Below, piece by piece: positions 37,627 to 52,380 of a DNA stretch of 64,000 bases. Below the pieces are notes generated by a model, which worked only from the letters and a program-made list of their open reading frames with translations, ran no database searches and was not told the DNA's origin. Each line of letters opens with the position of its first letter. The stretch's first letter is position 1. Source of the DNA: Litomosoides sigmodontis (Eukaryota > Nematoda > Chromadorea > Rhabditida > Onchocercidae); NCBI GenBank assembly GCA_963070105.1, contig OY718804.1, forward strand, positions 801,720 through 865,719, written 5' to 3'. The translations under genes and the position numbers were made by a program.

Positions 37627-39463
37627 GCACACACACATGCACACATACCACCACCACCACCACATGTATACATATGGATGAGAATGGGTTTCGACAAACG
37701 CAAACTGATGAGGTCATAAAGGATGAAAAAATAGTGAGGGGAAAAGATGAAAGCTATAAACTCGTCAGTTTGCTTCAAATCTAAACGATCATAAAAACGA
37801 AGAAAAAGGTAACGCATTAGCATGAAATGTTTTTTTCAAAAACAAAAAAAACGGTTTACAGTTAAATGCGTAAAGCATTATCAGTATCATTTCCTTTCAA
37901 GATGAAGACTGTGCGACTATTGGTTAGATTTTGAAATTTTTTTCAAATTAATACACTATAGAGAGTGTAAGTTTTATCACAATAATCGTCCCTTCTTTGA
38001 TTTATCTGCATCTAAAATATAACTAAACAACGATAACCGATTTTTTTTCTTTCACAACAAATTCTTTCTTATAGCTAATAACTTATTCTGATTTACTATT
38101 CGAAACTAATTATTATTAAGAGAAGCTGTAATGATTACAAAGTGTCAACAACAACATCAACAGTCAGGAATTTGAAATGAAAGATATAAAAAAAGAAACA
38201 AAACATATATTTCTGATCGGGAATGCATCAACTCCCTGAATACATGATCATAGATAGAATGATTAAGTTGCAAAACATATTCTTCTCAAGGTGGATGTTA
38301 CCTGTTACTCTCAATTAATCAATAAAAACAGTAATAAGCAACTTGGGATAATATGCATTCGACTGGACACTATTACTGTTATGTTACCACACGGAACTAT
38401 TTTTAACACATATTGAAAAAAACGCATAAAAAAAAATCTACCTGTAGGATATATGACATCCAATTCAATAACTACGACATGGTTTAACGATAATAAACTA
38501 CACACTGCACAAATATTGTGTTAATGATTGCACACTATTGAGCAAACAAATTAAAAGTTTAAATTGAGCGAAAAGGTAAGCCTTTAGCTTCAATCCGGTG
38601 AAGAAAGGCGAACTTTCAAATTCGAATCAAACATATTTTGACAATCTCCTAAAAATTTTTTCCACTCAAATCTCTACCGCCTCTTTTTCCTCTCTCCCTC
38701 TCTCCCTCCCTCACTCTGCAAAGTAACATCGTTAAAGGGATAGAAATTCACAAAGGGATGACTTCAACAAGTAAAGTCGTACCTCTGAAGACTGCAGCAC
38801 TACAGTGATGACATTTGCATCATCAGTCCAACAGTTCTCTAAAATTACAGAAAACCGTAATTTATATGAATTTTGGTGAAAATAAAATGATATTGAAATT
38901 ATTAAAATTTCTGAAAAATTTTCATTTCAAATGAAATTTGCCCTTTAGCAATACTAACAACAACATGTGCATAATTTAAGATCATCAAGAAATTTCTACT
39001 TGACAAAGGCAAAAAATCAGCATAAAAGAAACCAACGTAAATTAAAAAAACAATGATCTCTAGTGAGCAGCAATGACGAATACTTTTATAAATTACCAAA
39101 AATTCAACAGAAAAGCTACTGACCATAAGAACACTTCGGAAACACACGATGAGCAGTATTTGATCTGAATGTATCAACACAACTAATGAAAATATTCACT
39201 ACAATTCAAACTCTATTATCATAAAAAACGAATGCAGAAAAAAAATCTGAATATTTCACTAATTTCATGTATACCTGCCCATATGTTGCAATGTTAAAGT
39301 ATTTTTCTCGGCTACTGCAGCTTTCTTTTATATCCAGTTCTTCATATCACAATCAAACTTTTCTTTTTCAGCGAAGGAAAGAAAAAAACGTCAAAATATT
39401 CCAAAAAAAACTATTTCAGAATGTACGAATTGATGAAACAATATTCCCCTTTCCTAAAATCTT

Positions 39464-42400
39464 TTAATCTAAGGCAACTTCCTGCATGGCTTGTGCTGTA
39501 CCATTACCATTGATAATAAGACTAATATTATTCACCTGTGGTCGCGAGGAAACTAATGCTGTACCATCACTACTTTCATCCTTTTTCATGTTACTGGTCG
39601 CACCTTCCAGTGTCACATTATTATTGTTATTCTTTCCCACCTCGCTATTTCCTTCATTTACTTCTGAAGATGTTGAAATACCTTTGAGTTGTATAAATAT
39701 TATTCCATTCAGTATATTCAACACTTCCAATACACTGTGCAACGACGGTCGATGAATCTGAAAACAAGATGTCCATTCAAATACAACATTTAATTTTAAA
39801 CTAAACATAAGCATTTTTAATGCACAAGATATTTCGGACTAACCAGATACAGTTTGGTCAGCAATCCAACAAGCGATGAATTATTCCTTTATTTCGCTTT
39901 ACACGCTTAATTTCTTCACCTCTCAAAATCTCTTAAGTATGATCGGATAATTTCATACATAAGCATACCTCAACGGGGAGGAGATGTCCAATACTGTTAG
40001 AACCTTGCCGATTAGCTTCATTGATTCGTTTTTGAAATGTAACAGCCTGTTGCGTCAAATATTTCAAACATTCACTGCTTTCTTTAGTTTTTTCATGTTC
40101 AATGCCAAAAGTTTTTGAATAAATCATGAAGGTCTCCTAAAAACTTGCAACCGCTCGTAATTCGTTTAAAATCAAAATTAATCTTCTCTATTAACAATCA
40201 AACTATTGAATCAAAAAAGTGAAAATCAAGCCTTCAAATTTCCCTGTGATCTTGCTACTGGAATTTTTCACTGGAATTTTTCACGGACTAGCAATTCTGT
40301 GAACCTTGAACCACTTGCTGAAAATTCCAAACAGTTAATCAACTCTGTTGCCCAATCAAACATACTTTTTCCATTTGTAGGGCAGTACGGAAATCTCCGC
40401 GGCACGAATAAGTCCTGGCCATCAAATGATATATAAGCGCTGTTTTCAAAGCATGCGGTTCCAAATAGGTTAGGTGTAATTTCAGTGCATTTTGGAGAAA
40501 TTTCAATGCATCATCGAACTCTTGCACAGCATACAATATTACGCCAATATTAGCGTCTATTTCGGCCATGAATGGGTGATTTTCTCCTTCAAAAGAGTAA
40601 CTTTGAATGTTTACTGGAAACAGCAAATGTCAAAGCAACATTTACTAAATTAACCGAAAATTTCAATGAAAACGTTGATGAAAACTTTCTTTGCACCCCG
40701 TTTCAAGATGGGCGAAGTTCAAAGTAATCATACCGTGCATAAGCAGTAATAGATAACGGGCTCGATAGAGTAATTTCAATGCAGCAGCAATATGAAGATT
40801 TGCAAATGAAAAATGAGCGAGATTCAACTGAAACAATACATGTTTAATTCATAAAATCTGGTTAACAATTACGAAATATCCACTGTGCCATATCGACAAC
40901 TTAATAAGTTATTATTTGTTTATATTTGTAGATTTAAAAGAGACGTTGAAACTGTATTAAATTAAAGTTCCCCATATCTATGCGCGAAGGTGAAACATTT
41001 CATGCATTTGTTTGTATATGAAGCCTCCAAAATGAAACAATGTTTTGTGTTATTGCATGATTACGTGACTGCTTACAGAGCAAACAAATAAGTGATCGTT
41101 GAATAAAAAAACAGTATTAACAAAGTACATGCTATTACTTTTATGTTTTTATTTCTGTTTCTCTTCCACAAAATAATAAATCAAGAATCAAAATTAACAA
41201 AATATGGGGAAGAAAAAGTGATCTCTAAAAGGTCAAACTACCAATCTAGGCTTTCTTCTACATAGCCCAAAAAATGTTTTTTTAACGCAATAATCTGTAT
41301 TTTGTCATGAACTAACAAACGATGAAAGAAAACTGACATATTCGATGACGGTGTTAGCGTTGTCCAAGCCATTACAACGTTCACTCATCAATGTTGCTTT
41401 GTGCTGCTGTGATAGCGCTTCGGATGGATCACCAAGGATATATGAAAGACGGGCAAGTAGACGCATACATTGCGCCATATCGGAGTGCATCGCACCATAT
41501 ACGCTATTCATCAGATTAAGAGATTCTAATACTAAATCAAACCCTGCACGTAATTGACCTGGAAAACATACAGAATTCTAGTATATTAATACGTATTGGA
41601 TGGAAATGCAAAAATACCAAGAATTATTCCATAAATAAATATACAACAAATGAATATATGTCCCTAATTCTTTCCATTTAGGAGCACATTTATGGAATAA
41701 CTCAAGTTCGTGTAGAGGGGAGAATATAAGTCACGAATCAAAAGAGATTCGATATGTGAGATATTTGATCTGATATATATGATGTACTCATTTGTTTCAC
41801 TTTCCTTCTTTAAGCTGCAAGTTCAGGGAGCTTCCTTATTCTATTCGCACTGGTGTGAAACAATCCTTATCATCTGAACTAAACTATTCAGTTCTTGACA
41901 TCAGTGAAAGATCAAATTATTCATACCTTGCTGCACTTTAGTCTGTCCAGAAAGTAACAAACTATGAGCATCCACAGTTTTTGGATCAACATGTTTCGCT
42001 TGACAATATAAACCTTGAATATCATCATCAAAAAACAGTTGCGACTTTTTTCCTCCTTCTAAATTGTAATCCCGCAAAAGTATCTGAAAAAAAGGATGGC
42101 TTCATTCAACAAAACTTCCAAAATTTGAATGAAATAAAGTAAAAAATAATTTTGAATTTACAATTCATTTATTTTCCTCATTACAAACCAACTTTTCCCC
42201 CCAAAATCTTTGTAGAGGACAAAGCAGACAAAGCAACAACATTGCTTTTCTCCGGAGGTCACAGAAATGGAAATGTCGTATAACAAGCAGAAATCAATTA
42301 ATTAAATCATGAGTGACATGTCATGAAAATTATTTTCGCCTTACGGGTAAACAAAAACACTGTTTTGCGTCAACTTATTAAATCATCTTACCATAGGACT

Positions 42401-45400
42401 TTAGTCAAGAGATCGTTTATAAAGACAACATAAAAGTGTGTTTTGTTAAAAAATAAAAGTTGACCTGAGAACTACTTAAAAATAAAAATGTTATGAAAAT
42501 AATACCTGAATGCCAACTATTTGTGCAAAACGACGTAAAAATGAAGTTTTTTGAATTCCAACACTGGACAAGTAAGCATCAATGTTTTCTTTATCGACTG
42601 TAAATCCATAATAAAAATCAGCGTCTGATTTGACTAATTCCCAAAGCTTATGCGATGACATTTGAGCCCAGTTATCATTTTCTTTACCAACACTGTTGAT
42701 CTGTTTCCGACGCCTCGATGATCGCGATTTTCTAACACCATTTATCGGCACTAATAACTTAAATAAAATGTGAATTTAATTCTGCTTTATTCCAAATACC
42801 ACTGTTTGATGAATAGGTTGTCTGTTTATCGAATGCAAATTGCAACGTATAAGCTATAGTCACAATAAAATAAACGTACCTCTTTAGTTTCGTACACTTT
42901 TGAGTTCAGTCAGAAAATTAAATGTTGCAATTGGAATAAGGCTAACAATTAAAAGTAAAACAAACTTCGTCATTAGATGGTGCTTGAGGCTCAGTTGATG
43001 AACTCAAAAGACTATTCAGGAAATGTGATACTGCTGCTGCTGTATGCGCTACTGGCACAGGTTGCAGATAACCACGGAAAATATGTTTTGCACATCTACA
43101 CAGCAACTCAGTAATACAGATCACCTAAAATTTAATCAACGAGTTCAATTGCTGCTCTCAAAAGACAAAGTAAATGCAAAATTTAAAACTCATAGAACAA
43201 ACAACTAAGTAGATTAAATGTTATGAAACAAAGAAAAAATCTTCGCCCAAAATCTGAAAAAAATAATAATCACGGACGCCTAAAAATGTAAAACATGTAT
43301 ACATATGATGGAATGCCCATTCCTTATAGACATATGGTGGAATGTCCATTTCTTAGTTTTTTCAGGTAACTATGCATGTATCTATCGCTAAAAGTTAAAA
43401 TGAGCAAAACCCATTACAATAAAACAAATAATAATTTGATTACTTACCTTAAGATAAGTCAACTGCCTAACATTTTGGATATATTTCGTTAATTTGCCCA
43501 AATATCGAATATTAATCCCACGTGAATGTAACGACTCACTAAGCGATGCACCATCCAACGGCATTATGGTACGTTGCAAACAGTCGCGAACGAAATTCGG
43601 CAAATGCTAAATAAGATAATAGTTACAATAAAACAATAATCATTTGAAGCGATTGACAATTATGAAGTACTCCTAAAATCGATAAGATTATTCACAGTGT
43701 CAGTATGATATTTCATTAAAGCTGCATACGATGTATACGAATTAATTTGGTAGATCCACATTACCATTCAAGATCATCGAGCAACACATTTTTTTTCTCA
43801 CTAGCAAATCGTGGCTTACAAATACTATTTAAAATATTTTCTACACATCAAAAAGTCAAAAGAGAAAGTAATGCATACTACACCTGCACAACCAAAAATT
43901 CCGCTGCTTCAGCTATCAAACGTCGTTGCTTTGCAATATCCTCATTATCGGCATGACGTACAGTTGAACAGTAACAATCAGGATTAAATCTGATGTCAAA
44001 TGCATCTGTACGAATTGATCCAACTGCCTTTGCCGCTTTTGCCATTATCTTCAGAATAACAAATTATCACTTTTCCCGTAAAAAAAAAAATGTTAAGAAA
44101 TACAGCAATTTTGATAAATTCCCAAACCTCAAAAAAACCTTTCCCCCAACCTTTCAACTATCCGAAAAATATGAAAAAAATTGCATATACAATGAACTCT
44201 TAATATTTACCTGCTCTGATATTACTTTATCTAAACCGTTAGACTTCTCGTCACTATCAATAGCCTCTTCCATGATTTTTTTAGCTGTTTCAGTTTCTAA
44301 GAACGGTAGCTCATCAATTTTCACATCAGCAGTTATTTCACTCTGCAAAAGAAAACACGACATTTCCACGTCCTAGCTTCTGATTAACAAAATATTAAAA
44401 AAAAAATCGGATTTTCTTGAAAATAATTTCAAATTCTGTCACTGATAAGATTCACAAACTTCATAATTAGGTCACACAGACACTGCAATAATAAGTGTAG
44501 TAACTGTACTAATAATAAATCCAAGTCACTGGATTGGATATACTTTAAAGAAATTTGATATTTCTCAAAACATTTACATCTATTCAAATAGCAAGTAACA
44601 CAAACCAAAGAACCATAAGAAAAGAATTATGCACGCTACTCCTTTAACAATTTCGATTGACAAATGACAGCAAAAATTAGCAAAGTAAACATTACAAGAC
44701 TAAAAAGATGAAACAATTTTATTTCAGGACTTCCTCATCATCAATAATAAATTTCATTCGTAAACTTTTAAAAATAAAAATATTAAAATCCAAAATGTAT
44801 TGATTAAAATACCTTAATTTGATTCACAATTGCATCCTCCTGCATCGTGTCATTGAAGTCAATGTTTATAATGACATCTTTCTCTTTTGCTTCATTCGTA
44901 TCATTACCTTCCGCTGTTCCCAGCCTACTCTGCTGAACGTGATATGCGGCTATGCGGGCAAACATCAAATAACGGCATCTTTAAGATAAACAAAAGATTA
45001 ATCAATTAAAATTATTTGATCAGTCACTAAACAAAAACGGTAAGATACGTTAAAACTTGAACATCAATAAAGGAATACCCTAATATACTACAAATATTAT
45101 TTCACAGTGTCATAACTGCATTTGAACTCTGTTCGACAGTCACCCGAAATTCTGCAATTAAAGTTTCTTCTTAAGAGAGGAAAAATATAAAGTGGCGAAA
45201 AAAACCAACTCAACGAAAGCGTCAATTAGTTCCTGCCTCAGCGAAGCAAGCTTGTGGGGAAACGCACGCGGATATCCGTTTGCCTTACAAATATCCGTTA
45301 CTTCTGCACCTTCAAGATAATTTACATCCGGTGGAAAAGTTCGTAATAGATCTAAAATATAATGCCGCGAATCATTCCCAACAATACCCTGCAAATAACA

Positions 45401-48400
45401 AATAATTAATTGACAAGCTAATGCTGCTTTTTTTTTCAACTTTAAACTGCCTTGAACAATAAACTGCTGAAAACAGCAACATTTTTTACGCTACAAGAAG
45501 TAAATTTATAAAATTCTCGTAAATTGAAAAAAAAAATTCCAATGCTGAACTTCAGCCAATTCGCTTTGAGATACAGAATGATTCCAAAAGATGACTCACT
45601 AACAAACCAGCAATACTTTGCGTTAATAGACAGTACTTTCGCTGAAATTGAAAAACCAACAAAAATGTTTACTTTAGTTTCAAAAGATGAGTACAGTTTA
45701 ATGATTTTTCCATCGTCCTTGCCACTATAAACTTCATGAGGTAAAATTTTCAACTGTTCTGCAGGTTTCGATAGCAAATCGTGGTATTCCTATTAAATTA
45801 ATTGATGAGAAAGCATAACTTCAAGTGACATTTACATTAAAATCAAAAAAAATTAAATTCAATAAATTTTTGATAATCCAATTAAATTTCCACAAAATTG
45901 GATCACAAATAAAAATACGCACATTCGATACCGACCAAAATGGAAAGCATTATGTAATTCTGTAAATCATATGGGTGCGGAAAAGGATAAACAAAAGAAT
46001 CACCTCACAGCTAACAACTGTTTTGCCAAAATCGACCGACCCGTAAACAACACTTTGCTCCTGTTCTCTTTCCAAAATACCTGGTATAATAGACTGCGCA
46101 GTGACTCTATAATTATTTTAATTTCTTATTTAATGACTGAATACAACTTCTACATTAGAATACAAAGCGTAAATAGAGCAAAATATCGTGAGATATTATC
46201 TGTTAAGAGAATGTAAAATTAAAATGTGGGAAATTAAGAACTGTCATAAAATTTGTTTTTTTAATGAACTGCCATAAATGTTATCTGATTTTTTAAAACT
46301 AAATCCATTCATAAGATTAGCTTATGTCCCTCATGCTTATAATATCCCTCGCAATTTTAAAACAGAAAACATAATTACCGAAATCCTTTGTAGTCAACTA
46401 TGACCATGCCCAACGTAAAAAGTTTTGGATTATCAAGTTGCGCATAGGCTCGTACACCTTGCAAATCATTCGACGTTGCCGCATGAGCAGCTGCATCGCC
46501 TCCCAATTCCTAAAGTGTACCAATGCTTTATTCTCTTAAACAGCTGCAACGAATCAATTGGTTTTTTCCTGAGCTCAATATTGAATGCAGAACATGCATT
46601 TGAAATTCACAAAATCGAAATAAAAAACCAAAAACTGTAGTCTTTATTATGATATAATAATGAAATAGGATTCTGCTTAATAGGATATGCTGATCTAACC
46701 TTGTAATGATCTTTAACATCAAATCCAAGCGAAAAGAATATGTTATTCCAAATATACATATGAGTTCGCGGTTCATCCGCTGGGTTTATTGCAACAACAT
46801 TCCCATCAACAACTGCCATCGCTCCCAGAAAATCAAAGATATCGTAAATTAGAGTTAAAGAAATCTGTTTTTTTCTCAAAATTTAACGAGCTTAAGAGTC
46901 ATTCAGGAAGGTATGGGCAACGGGACACCTCCCACTCCTTGCCGTGAAACGCTTTCTCCTACGAGTCATTGTGAAGCATATGAAGTTCTTAAAACAGGAA
47001 AAATAAATTCTTAACAGTCCATCAACTATTTTATAATGACATTAAATTCTTAATATGTGATAAGGAGATACTTAAAACGGGATGTGATAAATAATCACTT
47101 TAATCGCAGCAGAAACGAAGTCGCTATGAATTTTAAAGATAGCTCTTTCCCGAATTAGCCGTTCACCGAGTGTTCCACGTGGTAACTCATGGGTCGTCTG
47201 TAATTCCTCATTCCAATCACGAATTTGTCCAGGAATATGATCTTCAAGACCAATTTTATGCGGCTGTGTACTATCTTCTGAACGAATTCCGTCTTCGGTT
47301 TGCTCCAATACCGGTGCTACCCATGAATTTACCTATAATTTTAAAATTCATGATTAAAAAGGAAATCAAGGAAATCCTAAGGAATATCCATCCTACTCTT
47401 TGTTTAACCTCCAACTTCGACAAAAGTTGAAATTGCAATTAAAAATCGTACATAACCGTTTAGCACAAATAATTATGAGATTTGAAATGATTACTGTTTG
47501 CAAATAAACCTAGATAAATAAGAGGCATATAGTAATGTCATTATGCTTCATTATATGACTGCTCAGTCTTAAAATCCCAATTTAAAAGGAACGTAAAGCA
47601 ATAATACCTGATATGGTGTTGGTAATCGCTCAAAAATATGCTTTTCAGAACGTTTCTTCAAAATCAACGCCATAGCTCGCTTGAAAGAAATACTAATCGA
47701 CGAAAGCAAATCCAGCAACGAGTGATGAACGGCCTTATGCGACGGCGAAGGTGTTGGTTGGAAACCTGCTTCAGTAGTTGCATTTACATAAAAGCCTTTC
47801 GTACAACAAGTTATGTGATAACGTCGTCCTTCTCGTGTATCAACCGTCAAATAGAGAATATCTCCCTATAAAGTAACTTCATGTAATATACCGTTGGTAG
47901 GATTACGCAAAAATTTTTGATATTAATACATCAAGAACAATATCGTCGATACAAACCTTCAATTTCCGATGTCCTGGTGGCGGATTAAATGGTGAAATTG
48001 CCAAGCATTTCAATGCAAACACAGATGCATTCATTACTGGTAGCAATGGTACTAATGGACGTTCTTTGTAACCTGGCAGGACATAATCTGGCGGAGAACA
48101 TTCTAATAATCTAAAACTTTTCATATATTCCAGTATCAACAATTTGTTGCCCATTTAGCCAATTTAAGTGAAATTGGTTTGTAACTTTGCAGTGAAACAC
48201 TCATTTGTACCATACCTTTACAATAAAACACTTACTTGTCAGCATTTTTTTTACGATCTCCTAGCGTCATTGTAGCAAGATATGATAGTGATGCACCGTC
48301 AGTACCGTTAACAGCATCAGACATATCAAGAGAACGAATTAGATCGCGAACATGTCGAACGTGAATTCGAGCTTCCCGTACTGTATACGGTTCTAACAAA

Positions 48401-51400
48401 AAATCATACCATATTTGGACATAAATTTTGATCACACACAATACACAAAACATATGAAAATCTCGACAGTAGGATTTTACATTATGATACACCAGAACGA
48501 TACCACGCTCTCGTTTGGATACCAATGATTACGAATACTTTTCTCGTTCTAATAAGTTCGCATAAATTTCAAATTTCATTATCACTTCAACATTCGTTTA
48601 ATGCGTATGCCTCTAGCATAGCTCTTAGGAACAAGTACTTCGATAATGATGTATATTGATACCCCAGCTTAACAATAGCTTGAGAACTGGTCTTATATAA
48701 CTGTGTGTTAACGAATATTTAACAAATTTTAACTTTCCGAGAAATTCCCAACCAAATTACATTGAAACGGAAGAAGCCATATCCTTGCCTTCTACAACTC
48801 TCAATACAGATCCATCTCTAAGACCAGCAACATTTTTCAATTCGGTAAAATGATCCAACGACACGCCATTTAACTGCAAACTGAAACACGTACGATGACA
48901 TGTCGACTCGCGTTCCAACAACACTTGATGTAGCTCCTGCACCATTTCACTTGAACTTACCTGAAAAAAAAAATTTTCTCTTCAGCTAACAACAAGCGCT
49001 TTAATAAATACTTAAGAATATATAATTGCTTGTTCAGAAATCCTGCAATTTAACAAATTTCTAATTTAAAATGCAAAATTCCACCAGACTCATTTAACAT
49101 AGAAAATGGGATGGAAAAGACAAGCATAAGAGGAAATGGAAGTGAAAGAAATTTACGGGAAAGATTATTAATTCCATTTCGCATATCCCTAGCACCATCA
49201 AAATTTCGGTGCTTAGCGAAGAATCATATTTAATACATTCGTAATTAATATTCCGAATACGTAAATTACCTGTAAATCGAACGGTTCCGCACCGGGCGCA
49301 ATAATACGGATACGAAACGTTGCATCGCACTCATCAGCGGCACATGGTGCCACATCGTCGTTACCGGTTTTTTCCGTTGCTAAAATAAGTATAATAAAAC
49401 TAGCTTTCTCTAAGGAAAAAGACTGAAATAAAAATCAATTTTAAAAACAGAAAAACAACAAGGCAAAAATAACTAAAGCATTTTCTTGAACGAAAATTAA
49501 AACAGTTATACAGCTTTTATTAAAACCTTCTCTTCCTCACAGCGAATAATTTTATGAAATTTTTTCTGAATGCAAATTAAAAAAAAAAAAAACATAAAAC
49601 TGTCTAAAAATTTTGGTAGACGTCTGATATCATACTGGTCTGCATACCGGTTCAGCATGCAAGTATGCACATATTTGGAAAGATTTGACAAATTGAATTC
49701 AGCAAATGCTAAATCTTCGACTTCAACGAAACAGCCAAAGTGATGTTGGAGGTTAATTACTAACAGAACTCTCGTCCATTAATTTGATTGGAAAAAAATG
49801 AATATAAATGTAAAATATTTCAGACAACATAATATTTCAGTATAACAATCAAATTTTCATCCCTCTACTGAACCTTATGATTGTTGATTACCTATCAAGT
49901 TTTTTCTTTTATACTGAACATCCTTTTCAACTCAACCAGCTAATTAATGCCAGTTACGTACTTCCTTAAACTACCGACCCTTATTTCACATAAAAAAATC
50001 ATTTGAAAAATGTTTAATTTATAAAATTTTTTCATAATGCCTATATTTACTTACTAAAAAAAATAATGTAATGGTGGATATTTGCAAAAACTTGCGTAAA
50101 ATAAAAATCGCTGTAAGTCATATATTTGTTAAATTATTAGTAAAATTGTATTACATATATGCATGCTACAAGTAAGCGCATAATATTGAATTCCAAAGTA
50201 AATAATACATAGTATAATGGACAAACAATGAAAATTTCATTTTTTTACTATTATTTGTAATAATGTAAATTAGAAATTACGAAATTGCTTTCCATTTACA
50301 TCTTTATCCTATGCCTGAAATGCACTAATGATAGCTTATTATTTCATCCATTTCGTTATCACTAACACAATCAAATCACAACTGCTCCTATGCTCTTTCA
50401 TTTTTGCAAGAAAAAAAAGGAAATGAAACATCTGACGGCATTTTTCATTGCAAAAAAGTGAAACATGTGATGATCAATTATTGGGAACTTTTCTTCTAAC
50501 GATAGATATGCAACAAAACAAAAAAAATTAATGCACACGCAAGTGCATTAATTTTTTCTTCATTGCAATTTAACTCTGACTAATTAACAATTATGAGAAA
50601 CTAACCAGGAGAAACAGCTCCTTCCTCAACAGGTGTCAGTGGTGAATCCAGTGATGATGTTTCGTGACCAGAATCATTGGCAGAATTATGTAATGAACTC
50701 TCTTGGCCATCACTCGCTAATGTCTGAAATGTTCACTATGTCATAAATGAAAATAATTGAGCGATGAAGTCATCAAACTTACTTCCTTGATAATAGTATG
50801 TGCACAAAAACTGTCTGAAAGAAATCACAAAATTTCGAAAAATAACTCTGATACTTTAATGAATTTTAAAGATTACAATTATGCTACAGCGTTTACTTTA
50901 GTAGAATTAATGGTCGCAATATTACACATCAACTTTCTTTTTTTTTCGTTTTAACAAGCAGAGGAGAAACAACAGGATCAAAAATGTGATGATCAACATC
51001 AAATTAATAGCTCATGGAACCATTTTAATTGTTCGTAAAGTAAAAAATTGAAAAGTCATGAAAAGCCTTCATATTTTGTTTTAAATTACATTTTCAATAC
51101 ACTCTATCACCCTCTTATTAATTCTCAACATTTATTTCAATTCACTTCCACATCTATCGAACTAAGCGTAATCGGAATATACATACATAAATTATTCGCA
51201 ATACATGTATTACTCCATAATAAGTGCATATAAACCTGTCAAATTTTATCTTGCATTAATTAATAAATCTCTCCTCACTGAAGTAATGCTTCTATCGTAA
51301 GTAAACATATAATTCACTCAAAAAAACATCAATTATGCAAATATTTGATTACAGCTACACGATATATTATGCGCCTGCATCAAGTATGCAATATGCAGTA

Positions 51401-51514
51401 CATAATCACTATCATTATAACCACTGTTATGAAATTCCATCGAAAAGAACGAACCTTAGAAGCTGAGGCAAGAAGGGATTCAGGTGAACAGACTTGTCCA
51501 TTGTCTTCGTCCAT
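39464..51514 (-). CDS. clu-1: clustered mitochondria protein CLU/CLUH
   Basis: Exons from the start: 51455-51514, 50606-50723, 49270-49379, 48789-48960, 48236-48392, 47957-48110, 47608-47865, 47099-47332, 46700-46825, 46379-46509, 46004-46106, 45673-45789, 45210-45388, 44813-44978, 44211-44342, 43884-44048, 43448-43606, 42966-43124, 42506-42757, 41927-42083, 41338-41558, 40734-40827, 40366-40613, 39969-40136, 39464-39757. They join in phase to 1377 aa (human CLUH 1309). Order of regions: acidic N-tail, ubiquitin-like CLU-N domain ([23 protein letters not shown]), central CLU domain ([60 protein letters not shown]), an eIF3-p135-like region, then TPR helices ([49 protein letters not shown]). 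The family binds cytosolic mRNAs for mitochondrial proteins and keeps mitochondria dispersed. Two introns are unusual: a GC donor after exon 4 and a CTG acceptor before exon 9. A TTTAG acceptor lies 8 bases before the ATG. Confidence 0.95.
43301..43359. repeat. 29-bp tandem duplication with a small palindrome, in a CLU intron
   Basis: ACATATGATGGAATGCCCAT at 43301 recurs with changes from 43330. In the first copy GGAATG-CC-CATTCC is a near-perfect palindrome; in the second copy it has decayed. Confidence 0.7.
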
Positions 51515-52328
51515 TGCTTTACCTAAATTAATGCAACATAATTTACAATCTTTTCATTCCTTCTCTTTTGGTTATCCCAATATAAGCAATTGGTACACCA
51601 TAAATTGCAACGTATTGAAAATCTTCATAACTAACAACGCTCTATATTTTTTTTTATCCTAATTTGATCAGAAAAAAAAACAGAACTAATTAGGTACTGC
51701 AAATTGCGTAAAAATTTCTGGACGGAAGTTTGCACTTTGAGAAATGGAAATTAAAAAGAAAGAAAAAAAACTAACAATATCCTACTCAATCATCATTAGA
51801 TTATGCAACAAGAGTAACTGCATCGTATGCAACGCGCGCAGTGCGTGCAACTGTACAAAGTTTATGTATTTTAGCAAGACTGTTATTAATATAATAATAT
51901 GGGAAGAAAAGTATACGTGGACGAAGTGACTGTATGACTGTAGCAAAAGTGAGCAAAAGGAGTAGCACGTGAAATGGATAATCAATATCACGTCAACATC
52001 ACTGGTCTGACCACCGGCAGACCAAACCATTTCACAACGATGTGTGGCCGCATGCACTAAGTGGGTTGTCCGACTGGTACATCTACCACTCATTTTGACG
52101 AGCTCGTTCAGACACACATACCCGCCCACCCACGCACACACATCAAGGTTAACGTGTTCATTGGTAGATGTAAGGAGACTAGACGTAAAGGGATAGGATT
52201 AGGGGAGGGACATAAGAAATGATGAGGAGGATTTAAGACACTCCTCAATTAGGCATTTATGTAAAATTATGCCAAAGTACTTTTTGATGTTACGTAAGTT
52301 TTTCTCTTTTGCCAATGTAGACATTTAA

Positions 52329-52380
52329 GAGAGAGAGAGAGGGAGAGAGAGAGAGAGGGAGAGAGAGAGAGAGAGAGAGG
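52329..52380. repeat. (GA)n microsatellite
   Basis: About 50 bases of GA with a few GGGA interruptions. Confidence 0.93.

Larger units (their letters stand above)
36496..39463. other. intergenic region between the convergent NOMO and CLU genes
   Basis: About 3 kb holding the 3' ends of two convergent genes. It contains an AATAAA for NOMO (36594-36599) and a (CA)n tract (37555-37623). Open frames over the CA tract (37292-37823, both strands) are repeat artefacts. I found no gene or RNA here. Confidence 0.6.

Noticed and set aside
37292..37823. Open frames of 93-141 residues on both strands
   Set aside because: Created by the CA repeat (His-Thr or Cys-Val runs).
39486..39755. Plus-strand frame of 89 residues
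   Set aside because: Antisense shadow of the last CLU exon.
45524..45730. Plus-strand frame of 68 residues
   Set aside because: Antisense to a CLU exon and its intron, with no homology.
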